A stretch of 9,217 nt of DNA from CAYXUW01 sp964468375 (GCA_964468375.1 CAYXUW010000092.1:1-9217), one strand, 5' to 3'; numbered from the stretch's first letter, positions 1 to 6,820 are shown. Numbers and translations are program-made. The notes: generated by a model from the sequence alone, not told the origin.

Positions 1-653
1 GTCTTCCTGCCTATAATCACGCCGTAGGTGTTGAGCCAGCCCGCGATTGTAACCACGTCATCACTCCTTACCATGCCATCGCCGGTAACCTCACCTAAGC
101 AAGGACAACCGCAGATAACATCAAGTGGGTCGGGCAAAACGAGAGTAACCGCCGCATTGGGGTCTTCCAGAACTACACCGCCGCGTTCGCCGTTTTCACC
201 GGTGATAGTAACTAATACGCTTTCACGGTCATTGCAGTCAACGGCGAAAGTGCATAAATCGCCGCTCGCTGCGGGCGCTGCAGGATGATTGGGGTCACTT
301 GCCGCATAAAGCGAAGCTATCTCCAGAACACCACCATTGGCATCCTCTTCGGCAATCGGACTGCCGAAATCAGAGATCCAAGTAACACCACCGTCATTCA
401 CATCAAACCCCATACTGCCGGGACAAACGTAGTAGTCAAGGACATTGGGGTCACCAGGAAAACCTGCCGAACCAATAACATATGCGCCGTCATTAACATC
501 GATATTCAGCGCAAATGCCCTGACCATTTCACCCTCGTTACAGTCGTAACCAATTGTCACCACGTTTGCATCATTCTCCAGAGTAATGGTTACTTTACCC
601 ATAGCTGGGATAGTAACTGCGAGAACAATTATAGCCAAAGCTATATTCCTCAT
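1..653 (-). CDS. Secreted dockerin-like protein, partial (3' end beyond the window)
   Basis: The frame is open from an ATG at 653 to the left edge (217 codons, no stop). The start is supported by AAGGAAGG on the minus strand, about 7 bases upstream. Residues 1-19 form a short signal peptide (MRN, then a hydrophobic run ending PAMG), so the product is probably exported. Residues 20-175 look like an acidic beta-rich domain with two 'DVNDG' segments and the pattern GERGGVVLEDPNAAVTLVLP. That pattern recalls cohesin-like beta-sandwiches, but I cannot assign a family. After a Cys cluster (CGCPCLG, 181-187), residues 188-208 carry one EF-hand-like segment (TGDGMVRSDDVVTIAGWL) typical of a dockerin type I half, probably binding calcium. 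A second half would lie beyond the edge. Family knowledge: dockerin-like tails occur on many secreted proteins of anaerobic planctomycetes, often without a known cohesin partner. No enzyme domain is visible, so function is unknown. Confidence 0.82.
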   Translation of the reverse strand, partial: MRNIALAIIVLAVTIPAMGKVTITLENDANVVTIGYDCNEGEMVRAFALNIDVNDGAYVIGSAGFPGDPNVLDYYVCPGSMGFDVNDGGVTWISDFGSPIAEEDANGGVLEIASLYAASDPNHPAAPAASGDLCTFAVDCNDRESVLVTITGENGERGGVVLEDPNAAVTLVLPDPLDVICGCPCLGEVTGDGMVRSDDVVTIAGWLNTYGVIIGRK

Positions 654-684
654 AACATAACCTTCCTTTCTTCGTCTTTTCTTC

Positions 685-703
685 GCCGAGCCACACACTC
701 AGC
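685..703 (-). other. Hairpin at the stop of the small ORF, in the dockerin-gene leader
   Basis: On the minus strand GCTGAG (703-698) pairs with CTCGGC (690-685), one G-T wobble, around a 7-base loop. The 5' arm contains the TGA stop of the 38-codon ORF. The following minus-strand bases are purine-rich (GAAGAAAAGACGAAG), so it is not a terminator in that direction. It may shape translation of the downstream gene. On the plus strand the same hairpin is followed by ATTTTTG, but no plus-strand gene ends here. Confidence 0.3.
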
Positions 704-815
704 ATTTTTGGTTTCTTTCCCGCCTAATAATCCTTAACAGTATTTGCTCATCAGGCCCGGTACTAAGACCAAATGGACAGAGATTTCGGCCGACAGGAGA
801 ACCGAAAAGCAACAT
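699..815 (-). CDS. Small ORF of 38 codons upstream of the dockerin-like gene
   Basis: ATG at 815-813 and TGA at 701-699 on the minus strand, 45 bases before the start of the dockerin-like gene. The reason to take it seriously is the ribosome-binding region: GGAGGG at 827-822 sits 6 bases before the ATG, and a second AGGAGG lies at 835-830. The peptide begins MLLFGSPVGRNLCPFGLS and ends RIIRRERNQKC. It is basic at the C-terminus, has Cys at 13 and 38, and shows no signal peptide or membrane segment. I do not recognise a family. It could be a leader peptide that couples translation to the secreted protein, an independent small protein, or chance. Same strand and tight spacing favour co-transcription with the downstream gene. 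Confidence 0.42.
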   Translation of the reverse strand: MLLFGSPVGRNLCPFGLSTGPDEQILLRIIRRERNQKC

Positions 816-821
816 TTGCTA

Positions 822-835
822 CCCTCCAACCTCCT
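822..835 (-). promoter_or_regulatory. Double Shine-Dalgarno before the 38-codon ORF
   Basis: The minus strand reads AGGAGG TT GGAGGG. The proximal GGAGGG has a 6-base spacer to the ATG at 815. The distal AGGAGG is 14 bases away. Two near-perfect anti-16S matches in 14 bases are the main evidence that this short frame is translated. Confidence 0.5.
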
Positions 836-1067
836 TTCTCGCCAACAGGCGCAAACGCGTACGCAACTGAGTGCTCACGAATTATTGCGCACAACTGTTA
901 ACAACACTGGCAAAGGTTACCATTAAATTACCACAAACCTGCCGATAAATCAAGAAAAAATTTAAAAAATCCAAGAAAAAGGCGAAAAAATTACAATTCC
1001 AGTAAAAAACAGTCCTTCGGGCAATTACGCCATATAAAAAGGGCTTTTTTCGCTGTTCCGCCGGCAT

Positions 1068-1093
1068 AAAAAGCCATTTTCTGCTTTTTTTTT
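1068..1093 (+). terminator. Weak terminator-like hairpin with T-tract
   Basis: AAAAAGC (1068-1074) pairs with GCTTTTT (1083-1089) around an 8-base loop and runs into a T stretch to 1093. The stem is mostly A-T and no plus-strand gene ends just upstream. It may only block stray transcripts or be a by-product of local A/T runs. Confidence 0.2.
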
Positions 1094-1168
1094 AAGCATA
1101 TGTCTGGCTTTAAGGGCCCTTTTTATCCCCCCTCCCCAAAAAAAATTGCTAATATTTTACGTGCTGCT

Positions 1169-1196
1169 TTGAAAAACAGTCTTTTTTTGCTATTTT
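1169..1196 (+). promoter_or_regulatory. Candidate sigma70-type promoter for rodA-murJ
   Basis: TTGAAA at 1169-1174, a 16-base spacer, and TATTTT at 1191-1196. The expected transcription start is about 1203-1206, at or almost at the rodA ATG (1206). This would give a leaderless or nearly leaderless mRNA and fits the absence of any Shine-Dalgarno before that ATG. The surroundings are very A/T-rich, so a chance match is possible. Confidence 0.35.
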
Positions 1197-1205
1197 GCTG
1201 TATTT

Positions 1206-2456
1206 ATGGACAATATTTTAACAGGACGCCTGATAACTGTCAGAGCCATACTGCTCACTACCGCTGCTGTGCTGATTGCCGCCGGCATCATAACCATCTA
1301 CACAATCGGTCACTCCGCAGAGCCGAGCCCAGCAAGCAACTCCGAGCAGCTTACTAATCTCTGGAAAAAACAGCTCGTCTTTGCCTTTATTGGAGCCGCT
1401 GCATTTATCATCATCAATATAATTCACTACCGCCTGCTCGGAAGACTGAGCTATTGGATATACGCCGTTGTTCTTTTGCTGCTGGCACTGTTAATAATCG
1501 ATAAATACATAACAGATATCCCTGATTCACTTATTGCCGAGCGCAACAGCGCTTACCGATGGATACGAATACCGATTCTCGGCCTGAACATACAACCTTC
1601 AGAAATATGCAAGCTCGCATACATACTGGCACTTGCCTGGTATCTTCGGTATAGAAGCAACTACCGAAACTTCACTTCGCTTATCGGGCCGTTTGCATTG
1701 ACACTGCTTCCGATGATTTTGATTCTGCTCGAGCCGGACCTGGGCACTGTTATGCTTATGATGCCGATATTTTTTACTATGCTTTTTCTTGCAGGCGCAC
1801 GCGTAAAACATCTTTTAATAATAATTTTACTGGCGGCTCTGGTAAGCCCCCTGCTTTGGCTCAATATGAAAAATTATCAGCGAACAAGGATAAGCAGCAT
1901 CCTTTTGCAGTACAGCTGGTTCCGTGAAAAAGCAGAGCAGAACCCGAAGCTTGCCAACATACTCGTTGACAGCAACTTCAGCACGCGCAAATGGGAAAAC
2001 GACTGGGGCTATCACCTGATACGCTCCAAATACTCCGTAGCCTCCGGCAGAATGAAAGGATACGGCTTCGCAAAAGGACCTTTCGTAAAGTATGATTTCC
2101 TTCCCGAAAGACACAACGACTTTATTTTCGCGATCATTGCTCACCAATGGGGTTTCTTCGGGGCTGTTTTTATATTAGTTGTTTATGTAATTTTCACAAT
2201 CTGCGGACTGGAAATTGCAACCAGTAATACCGAGCCGTTCGCCAAACTCGCAGCCGCAGGTATTGTCGCTATGTTCGTTGTTGAGGTTCTCGTAAATGTC
2301 GGGATGACAGTGGGATTAATGCCTATCACAGGTCTGACTCTGCCGCTTGTAAGTTACGGAGGCTCGAGCCTGCTGGTCAGTATGACCGCTGTCGGCGTAC
2401 TGAATAACATAGGCAGACGAAGGCCTTTCAGCGTGGCACCGAAACTGCCAAAATGA
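1206..2456 (+). CDS. rodA: RodA-type SEDS peptidoglycan polymerase (FtsW/RodA/SpoVE family)
   Basis: A 416-residue polytopic membrane protein. SEDS proteins polymerise lipid II into glycan strands with a class B PBP. Visible motifs: 'YRWIRI...NIQPSEICKLA' (about residues 116-137), 'EPDLGTVMLM', 'FLPERHNDFIFAIIAHQWGF' with the Asp equivalent to the catalytic Asp of RodA at residue 305, and 'NVGMTVGLMPITGLTLPLVSYGGSS' near the C-terminus. 'NVGM' and 'GLMPITG' fit RodA better than FtsW, though FtsW cannot be excluded. The segment between YQRTRI (about 222) and SKYSVASG (about 273) is longer than in E. coli RodA and rich in charge and Trp. The usual AEE after the catalytic motif is AHQ here. No Shine-Dalgarno precedes the ATG, but there is no better start and the N-terminus reads straight into TM1. 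The gene is followed by murJ. No mreC, mreD or PBP2 gene is next to it. Confidence 0.93.
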   Translation: MDNILTGRLITVRAILLTTAAVLIAAGIITIYTIGHSAEPSPASNSEQLTNLWKKQLVFAFIGAAAFIIINIIHYRLLGRLSYWIYAVVLLLLALLIIDKYITDIPDSLIAERNSAYRWIRIPILGLNIQPSEICKLAYILALAWYLRYRSNYRNFTSLIGPFALTLLPMILILLEPDLGTVMLMMPIFFTMLFLAGARVKHLLIIILLAALVSPLLWLNMKNYQRTRISSILLQYSWFREKAEQNPKLANILVDSNFSTRKWENDWGYHLIRSKYSVASGRMKGYGFAKGPFVKYDFLPERHNDFIFAIIAHQWGFFGAVFILVVYVIFTICGLEIATSNTEPFAKLAAAGIVAMFVVEVLVNVGMTVGLMPITGLTLPLVSYGGSSLLVSMTAVGVLNNIGRRRPFSVAPKLPK

Positions 2457-2460
2457 AATT

Positions 2461-2544
2461 ATGATTAAAGGTTTTAAACCAATTATTTCTCTTACGGCGC
2501 TCAGCGGGGTCTTCGGTATGCTACAGGGTATGAACAATGATTAA
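2461..2544 (+). CDS. 27-codon leader ORF made by a duplicated murJ start
   Basis: ATG at 2461, 4 bases after the rodA stop, reads 27 codons to TAA at 2542-2544. Its stop overlaps the murJ ATG (2537) by 8 bases, a classic arrangement for terminate-and-reinitiate coupling. The peptide begins MIKGFKPIISLTALSGVFGM and is a diverged copy of the MurJ N-terminus (MIKGFRQIASLTALSRVFGM). Of the changed codons nearly all alter the residue, and those matching MurJ Arg16, Arg22 and Asp23 are replaced (Gly, Gln, Gly). The copy therefore cannot act as a MurJ head. It has no clear Shine-Dalgarno and would rely on coupling to rodA. It may be a decaying duplication with no function, or a retained translational leader. 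Confidence 0.4.
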   Translation: MIKGFKPIISLTALSGVFGMLQGMNND

Positions 2545-2611
2545 AGGTTTTAGACAAATTGCATCTCTTACGGCGCTCAGCAGGGTCTTCGGTATGCTGA
2601 GGGATATGAGC
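2461..2611 (+). repeat. Tandem duplication of the murJ 5' end (76-base unit)
   Basis: Copy 1 (2461-2535) and copy 2 (2537-2611, the real murJ start) align without gaps over 75 bases with 64 identities by my count. One extra A at 2536 separates them, so the unit is 76 bases and copy 1 is out of frame with murJ. The mismatches are spread along the unit, which argues against a simple assembly echo. Copy 1 supplies AGGG (2525-2528), 8 bases before the murJ ATG, so the duplication also provides the present ribosome-binding site. Confidence 0.9.
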
Positions 2612-4144
2612 TTCGCATATTTTCTCGGAGCAAGCGGCTTGATGGACGGCTGGGTAATTGCATTTAAGATTCCTAATCTTGCCCGCAGACTCTTTGGGGA
2701 AGGCGCCGCCGGCTCGTCACTAATACCTATCTACAGCGAGCAATTACACAAAGACCCTGCCCAGGCGAAGGCTCTCGCCAACACGACAGTAACCGTAATA
2801 TTTATACTCCTGACCCTAATAGTGTTGGCAGGTGAAGCATTCATCTGGATTTACTACAAATTTTTTGCTCCGTTCGAAAGTACCAAACAGATGTTTGCAC
2901 TTGCAGGCATTATGCTCCCATATATGCTGCTGATTTGTGAAGTTGCGATTATCGCAGGAATACTAAACGCCCATCGCCACTTTGCAGCGCCTGCGGCAGC
3001 TCCAATTCTGCTCAATATCTTTTTGATAGGCAGCCTCTGTATCAGCGGATGGATTTTTAGTATCGAGCCGCAAAAGCAAATCTTTATCGTCGCAGCAGCG
3101 GTCATCATCGCCGGTCTCGCCCAGCTTGCAATCCAGTTGCCTGCCCTGCGGGCCAATGGCATCTCAATCAGGCCGAAATGGGCTGTTAAAACCGAAGCTT
3201 TCAAAAAAACTCTTCTCCTAATGGGACCTATGATTTTAGGCCTTACAGTAACACAATTTAATACGCTGATTGATGATATCATTGCCAAATGGCTTTCAGG
3301 TTCTCTCGATAAGGGCCAGTTTTTCACGCTGTTCGCAAGACAGATAAGCTACCCGCTTAAAGAAGGCGCGGTCTCGCATCTATTCTATGCACAGCGGCTT
3401 TATCAGTTTCCACTTGGTGTGCTGGGCATTGCACTGGCGACGGCAGTCTTTCCGGTTATGAGCTCACAGGCGGCAAAAAAGGATTTTCACGCCCTGAGCA
3501 GGACAATTTCACTGGGCTTGAGGATAGCAGTCTTTGTCGCTCTGCCGGCAACTGTAGGATTATTACTTGTTCGCAATCAAATCGTAGCTGTCCTCTTCGA
3601 ACGCGGAAAATTCACCGAAACCGATACAATGTCTACAGCAATAGTACTCTGCTTTTACGCTCTTGGATTATGCGGTTATTTTCTGCAGCAGATTCTCACT
3701 CGCGCGTTTTACTCTATGCAGGATTCCAAAATACCTGCCAAAAGCGCGCTGGCAGCGGTTGTTATCAATATTGTTCTCAACCTGAGTCTCGTCTGGCCCA
3801 TGGGAACAGCCGGTCTGGCGCTTTCGACCGCTATATGCTCATACATTCAGGTCATAATTTTGATTGTCGCCATTCAGAAAAGTCTCGGAGGCACATTATT
3901 GGACCAGCTTGCAATAACAATACTAAAAACAGCTGCGGCAACAGCTATTATGTCTGTGGTGGGCGGCGGGCTCCTATATCTTTTCAGAAACTTGCCTGAC
4001 AGCACAAAAGTTGATATTCTAAGACTTATAGTTGTCGTACCTGCTGCAGCAGGTGCTTATCTGCTGGCAGCACAGCTTTTAAGGATAAAGGAAATCGCCA
4101 TTTTAGGCTCGGGCAGATATGAAAGTCCTAAAAGCAAAAGCTGA
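2537..4144 (+). CDS. murJ: MurJ/MviN lipid II flippase
   Basis: A 535-residue MOP-superfamily membrane protein, the usual MurJ size with about 14 TM segments. It moves lipid II from the cytoplasmic to the periplasmic leaflet for peptidoglycan synthesis. The N-terminus matches the family: 'SRVFGMLRD' then 'DGWVIAFKIPNLARRLFGEGAAGSSLIPIYSE'. Arg16, Arg22, Asp37 and Arg50 correspond to the E. coli functional residues Arg18, Arg24, Asp39 and Arg52. Arg287 in 'FYAQRLYQFPLGVLGIALATAVFP' corresponds to E. coli Arg270. Before that motif (about residues 255-278) there is an insertion absent from E. coli MurJ (LDKGQFF to SYPLKEG). The start at 2537 is chosen because it follows AGGG at 8 bases and gives the standard N-terminus. 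The upstream ATG at 2461 belongs to the duplicated copy and is out of frame. Likely co-transcribed with rodA. Confidence 0.96.
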   Translation: MIKGFRQIASLTALSRVFGMLRDMSFAYFLGASGLMDGWVIAFKIPNLARRLFGEGAAGSSLIPIYSEQLHKDPAQAKALANTTVTVIFILLTLIVLAGEAFIWIYYKFFAPFESTKQMFALAGIMLPYMLLICEVAIIAGILNAHRHFAAPAAAPILLNIFLIGSLCISGWIFSIEPQKQIFIVAAAVIIAGLAQLAIQLPALRANGISIRPKWAVKTEAFKKTLLLMGPMILGLTVTQFNTLIDDIIAKWLSGSLDKGQFFTLFARQISYPLKEGAVSHLFYAQRLYQFPLGVLGIALATAVFPVMSSQAAKKDFHALSRTISLGLRIAVFVALPATVGLLLVRNQIVAVLFERGKFTETDTMSTAIVLCFYALGLCGYFLQQILTRAFYSMQDSKIPAKSALAAVVINIVLNLSLVWPMGTAGLALSTAICSYIQVIILIVAIQKSLGGTLLDQLAITILKTAAATAIMSVVGGGLLYLFRNLPDSTKVDILRLIVVVPAAAGAYLLAAQLLRIKEIAILGSGRYESPKSKS

Positions 4145-4218
4145 TAAGAATACTCAATCTATGCGAGTTTTATACTTAAAGCGAATGTCTAAAACGCCCG
4201 ACATATAACTACAGGACC

Positions 4219-4313
4219 GTACTCTGACAGTACATCTGCCTAAAATTATCGGGCCCGCCTCGTGGCGAGGCCGCGGGCAGAGCCGAATGGAAACGCACCG
4301 GTTGAAGAATCGG
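4219..4313 (+). promoter_or_regulatory. Structured leader before the TPR/HEAT gene (three hairpins)
   Basis: The 177-base gap after murJ contains three possible stem-loops. GTACT/AGTAC (4219-4233) has a 5-base loop. A GC-rich hairpin spans 4253-4278, with GCCTCG/CGAGGC around TGG and an outer GCCC/GGGC arm. CCGGT/ATCGG (4298-4313) has a 6-base loop. The last arm covers the first two bases of the GGAG ribosome-binding site (4312-4315), so it could limit initiation. None is followed by a T-tract, so this is not an obvious terminator for rodA-murJ. I do not recognise a known riboswitch class. Confidence 0.35.
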
Positions 4314-4321
4314 AGAGATAA

Positions 4322-6799
4322 ATGTCAAACGAAAATATTCGGAAAAAACATCAAGACTATGTAAACACCACCGTATTAAAGCTGACAAAACTTTTTGTCT
4401 TCTTTTTCTTGTTTTGCACACTGCCGGCAGCAGCGCAGCCGGCTTCGGAGTTCGAACAGCTCTCTTCCGAATCCTGCAGTCTTGCATTTTATAATTTAGC
4501 CTGCGATATCATCCACAGCGAAGATATAAACCAGCTCGAGGCCGAACAGGCGATAATCTTGTTAAAGGCTGCGAAAGATTTAGGCAATAACGCAGACTAT
4601 GTCGTTCGTGACCTGATTCAACTTAGCTGGCGCTATTCCGAACGCAATCGTTCAGATTTAATATACGGGCTTCTTATAAATTACCTGGATGAAAAGGCAG
4701 ACCGCCAAGCTTTAAAAATGGCGGCTTCTTATCTGCTGGACAAAACAAACAATCGCAACGAGCGCGAACAGCTCATCGGCGAACTGGTACAAATCATAAG
4801 AGGCAAAAACAGTTATCTCAATAGCGAACTGCTTACCTCGCTCGGCTTTTTAAGGTATGAGCTGTCAGACCCGAACGCCGGCCGGTATTTCATCAATGCA
4901 TATAATACCAATAAATACAATAGGCTGGCATTTGCAAAACTGCTCGAACTTATGCCAGACGAGGTAAATCCCCTCGCATATCTTGAACATCTCAGACTTA
5001 TCTTCGGAGAAAATCCTCTCGATATCGATGCCGCGGTAAATTTCGCCGAATACGCAAGACAACTACAGATGTATCAGGCCGCCGCGGATGCATACGAATA
5101 CTGCTCAAAGTTATACAATTATCTTTATCCATCACAGAAACTACCTTCCTATATTTATCTGCCGTGGTCAATCAGCGCATATAACTCAGAAAGAAGCCAG
5201 TATAAATGCCTGCAAATCGACAACGAAGTTGAGAAAGAAGGCGGCTTTGATTTAGTCCTCAAAGCAATTACTGCAAAAGCATCTATGAAAATGGATAACA
5301 CAGAGCAGGCGGAGAAAATACTTGAAGACGCTGAGAAAAAGGCAAAAGAAAATTACTTCACCGATACAGGCAAACAATCACAGCAGTCGAAAATCGAGAC
5401 CTGCAGCAGCCTTGCCTGGTTCTATTGTTTCGCCAAAGAGGATGCAAACCAGGCTCTGGAGTGGGCAGCGAAGGCTCATGCAATCGAGCCAAATTCGCCG
5501 ACAACAAACGGTCTTCTGGCTTATTCACTCGTAATGAACGAACAGACAAAACAAGCCGAAGAAATTGCACAAAAATTTCAGCTAAACCAAATAGCCAATC
5601 TGGCACTGGCACAGATCCAGATTTTACAAGGCCAAAGACAAGAGGCAATCCAAACTCTAAAAGAGGCAATCGAAAAAGATGCCGGCTCACTTGAAGCTGA
5701 ACTTGCCAAACAAAAACTGTTTGAGCAGGGAGAAAAATACACGCCGCAGTTTAATGTCAGGGCGGTTGAGACAGTGCTGGCAAACAGCCTTAATCGCCCG
5801 CTCGTTCCTGAATTTATGCCGCCCGATAAGATACTATCCGTTCAGGTAAATCTTCGCGGTACCAGGTTTACCTATGGCAAAGATTTTGAAGCGTCGCTGA
5901 CAATTACAAATAATTCCACCGAACCCATCATCATCTCAGATGACGGTCTATTCAGCGGCACTATTAGAGTCGACGCCAAAATCAGAGGCGATATAAATAA
6001 AGATATACCGAACCTGCTCTCTTTCAAATATCAGCCCACCACACAGATTCAGTCGAAAAAAAGTCTGCAGATTCCGCTAAACCTTAACACCGGCGAGCTG
6101 CGACAAATACTTAACAACCATCCACAGGCATCATTAGGAATATTGTTCACATTTTATGTTGACCCTGTCATAACGGAAAATAACAAAGTTGAAAACAGAC
6201 TCGCAGATATAAAACCGATAGTGTACAGGGCTACCAGAACAGATGAGAAGATATCCTCTTCATATCTGCGGCATCAAATAAACTCCCTCTCAAGAGGAAA
6301 CCAGGGGCAAAAAGTCAGAACAGCAAAGCTTTTTGCCGCTCTGCTGGCCGAGCAACAGGATATGCACAAACGAAGAATTAACTATCAACTTATGTACGCA
6401 GACTGGATGCCGAATGTATTAAAATCTGTCTTGCGGAAATGCCTAAAGGATGAGGACTGGAACGTAAAAACACAAACGATGGCGGCGATGGCCTACCTGA
6501 CGCTGGACAGCAAACTAACAAACGATGTTGCCGAAAACCTGAACGACTCCAAATGGCCTGTCCGCCTGATGGCACTGTATCTGCTCGCAAAAAATGGACA
6601 CAACCTAGGCAAAGTCCTCGACTGGACAGCCAGATACGATTCAAACCCGCTTCTCAGAGAAATGGCTGTTGCTCTCGGCGGCACGGCACCTGAACCGGAG
6701 CCCGAACTTGAGCCTGTTATACCAGCCGATCTCATCGAGCCAAATCAGACAAGCAACGAATTCGAGCCCAATCAGTTAAACACTAACATTACAAAATAA
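4322..6799 (+). CDS. Large secreted TPR/HEAT repeat protein, function unknown
   Basis: 825 residues, starting 6 bases after GGAG. The N-terminus has a basic region and a hydrophobic core (LFVFFFLFCTLPAAA), with likely signal peptidase cleavage after Ala38, so it probably acts in the periplasm. Residues about 40-480 are alpha-helical with TPR-like units, clearest around 'ANQALEWAAKAHAIEPNSPT' and 'QRQEAIQTLKEAIEKDAG'. Residues about 490-640 form a beta-rich domain (RGTRFTYGKDFEASLTITNNSTEPIIIS) resembling an immunoglobulin-like sandwich. Residues about 695-780 look like HEAT repeats (KCLKDEDWNVKTQTMAAMAYL, then LNDSKWPVRLMALYLLA). The tail is acidic and low-complexity with repeated EPNQ. No catalytic motif is visible, so a scaffold or assembly role at the envelope is the natural guess. 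Position after rodA-murJ is suggestive only, since the 177-base leader allows independent expression. Confidence 0.85.
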   Translation: MSNENIRKKHQDYVNTTVLKLTKLFVFFFLFCTLPAAAQPASEFEQLSSESCSLAFYNLACDIIHSEDINQLEAEQAIILLKAAKDLGNNADYVVRDLIQLSWRYSERNRSDLIYGLLINYLDEKADRQALKMAASYLLDKTNNRNEREQLIGELVQIIRGKNSYLNSELLTSLGFLRYELSDPNAGRYFINAYNTNKYNRLAFAKLLELMPDEVNPLAYLEHLRLIFGENPLDIDAAVNFAEYARQLQMYQAAADAYEYCSKLYNYLYPSQKLPSYIYLPWSISAYNSERSQYKCLQIDNEVEKEGGFDLVLKAITAKASMKMDNTEQAEKILEDAEKKAKENYFTDTGKQSQQSKIETCSSLAWFYCFAKEDANQALEWAAKAHAIEPNSPTTNGLLAYSLVMNEQTKQAEEIAQKFQLNQIANLALAQIQILQGQRQEAIQTLKEAIEKDAGSLEAELAKQKLFEQGEKYTPQFNVRAVETVLANSLNRPLVPEFMPPDKILSVQVNLRGTRFTYGKDFEASLTITNNSTEPIIISDDGLFSGTIRVDAKIRGDINKDIPNLLSFKYQPTTQIQSKKSLQIPLNLNTGELRQILNNHPQASLGILFTFYVDPVITENNKVENRLADIKPIVYRATRTDEKISSSYLRHQINSLSRGNQGQKVRTAKLFAALLAEQQDMHKRRINYQLMYADWMPNVLKSVLRKCLKDEDWNVKTQTMAAMAYLTLDSKLTNDVAENLNDSKWPVRLMALYLLAKNGHNLGKVLDWTARYDSNPLLREMAVALGGTAPEPEPELEPVIPADLIEPNQTSNEFEPNQLNTNITK

Positions 6800-6803
6800 A
6801 CGA

Positions 6804-6820
6804 CTGTTGGCAAACAACAG
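6804..6820 (+). terminator. Stem-loop just after the TPR/HEAT gene
   Basis: CTGTTG (6804-6809) and CAACAG (6815-6820) form a perfect 6-base stem with loop GCAAA, starting 5 bases after the stop codon. There is no T-tract, so it is not a canonical intrinsic terminator. It may protect the mRNA 3' end or act with Rho. Confidence 0.3.

Larger units (their letters stand above)
816..1205. other. AT-rich divergent intergenic region with near-phased A-tracts
   Basis: No convincing gene lies here on either strand. The region must hold the promoters for the leftward small ORF/dockerin unit and for the rightward rodA unit. A-tracts at 955-960, 964-969, 976-980, 985-990 and 1004-1009 have centres about 9 to 12 bases apart (the last gap is about 19). 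That is near helical phasing and suggests intrinsically curved DNA. Further right are a 10-base palindrome AAGGGCCCTT (1112-1121) and several long T or A runs (1045-1050, 1085-1093, 1182-1188). Confidence 0.5.

Noticed and set aside
28..737. Two plus-strand open frames at the left edge (28-288 and 285-737).
   Set aside because: They lie opposite the minus-strand secreted protein, which has a signal peptide, a ribosome-binding site and a dockerin motif. The plus-strand products are low in recognisable content.
747..754. CTGATGAG on the minus strand, as in a hammerhead ribozyme core.
   Set aside because: The following GAAA is not preceded by a complement that would close stem II, so the hammerhead fold cannot be drawn.
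744..1067. Open frames of 60-61 codons on both strands (744-926 plus, 882-1067 minus).
   Set aside because: No ribosome-binding site or recognisable sequence. The plus frame overlaps the better-supported minus-strand small ORF and the minus one is a product of A/T runs.
2854..3327. 157-codon minus-strand frame inside murJ.
   Set aside because: It is a shadow of murJ. The plus-strand frame contains all conserved MurJ motifs.
5358..5694. Overlapping frames of about 70-110 codons on both strands within the TPR/HEAT gene.
   Set aside because: They are shadows of an 825-codon gene with a signal peptide and repeat pattern, and have no independent start signals.
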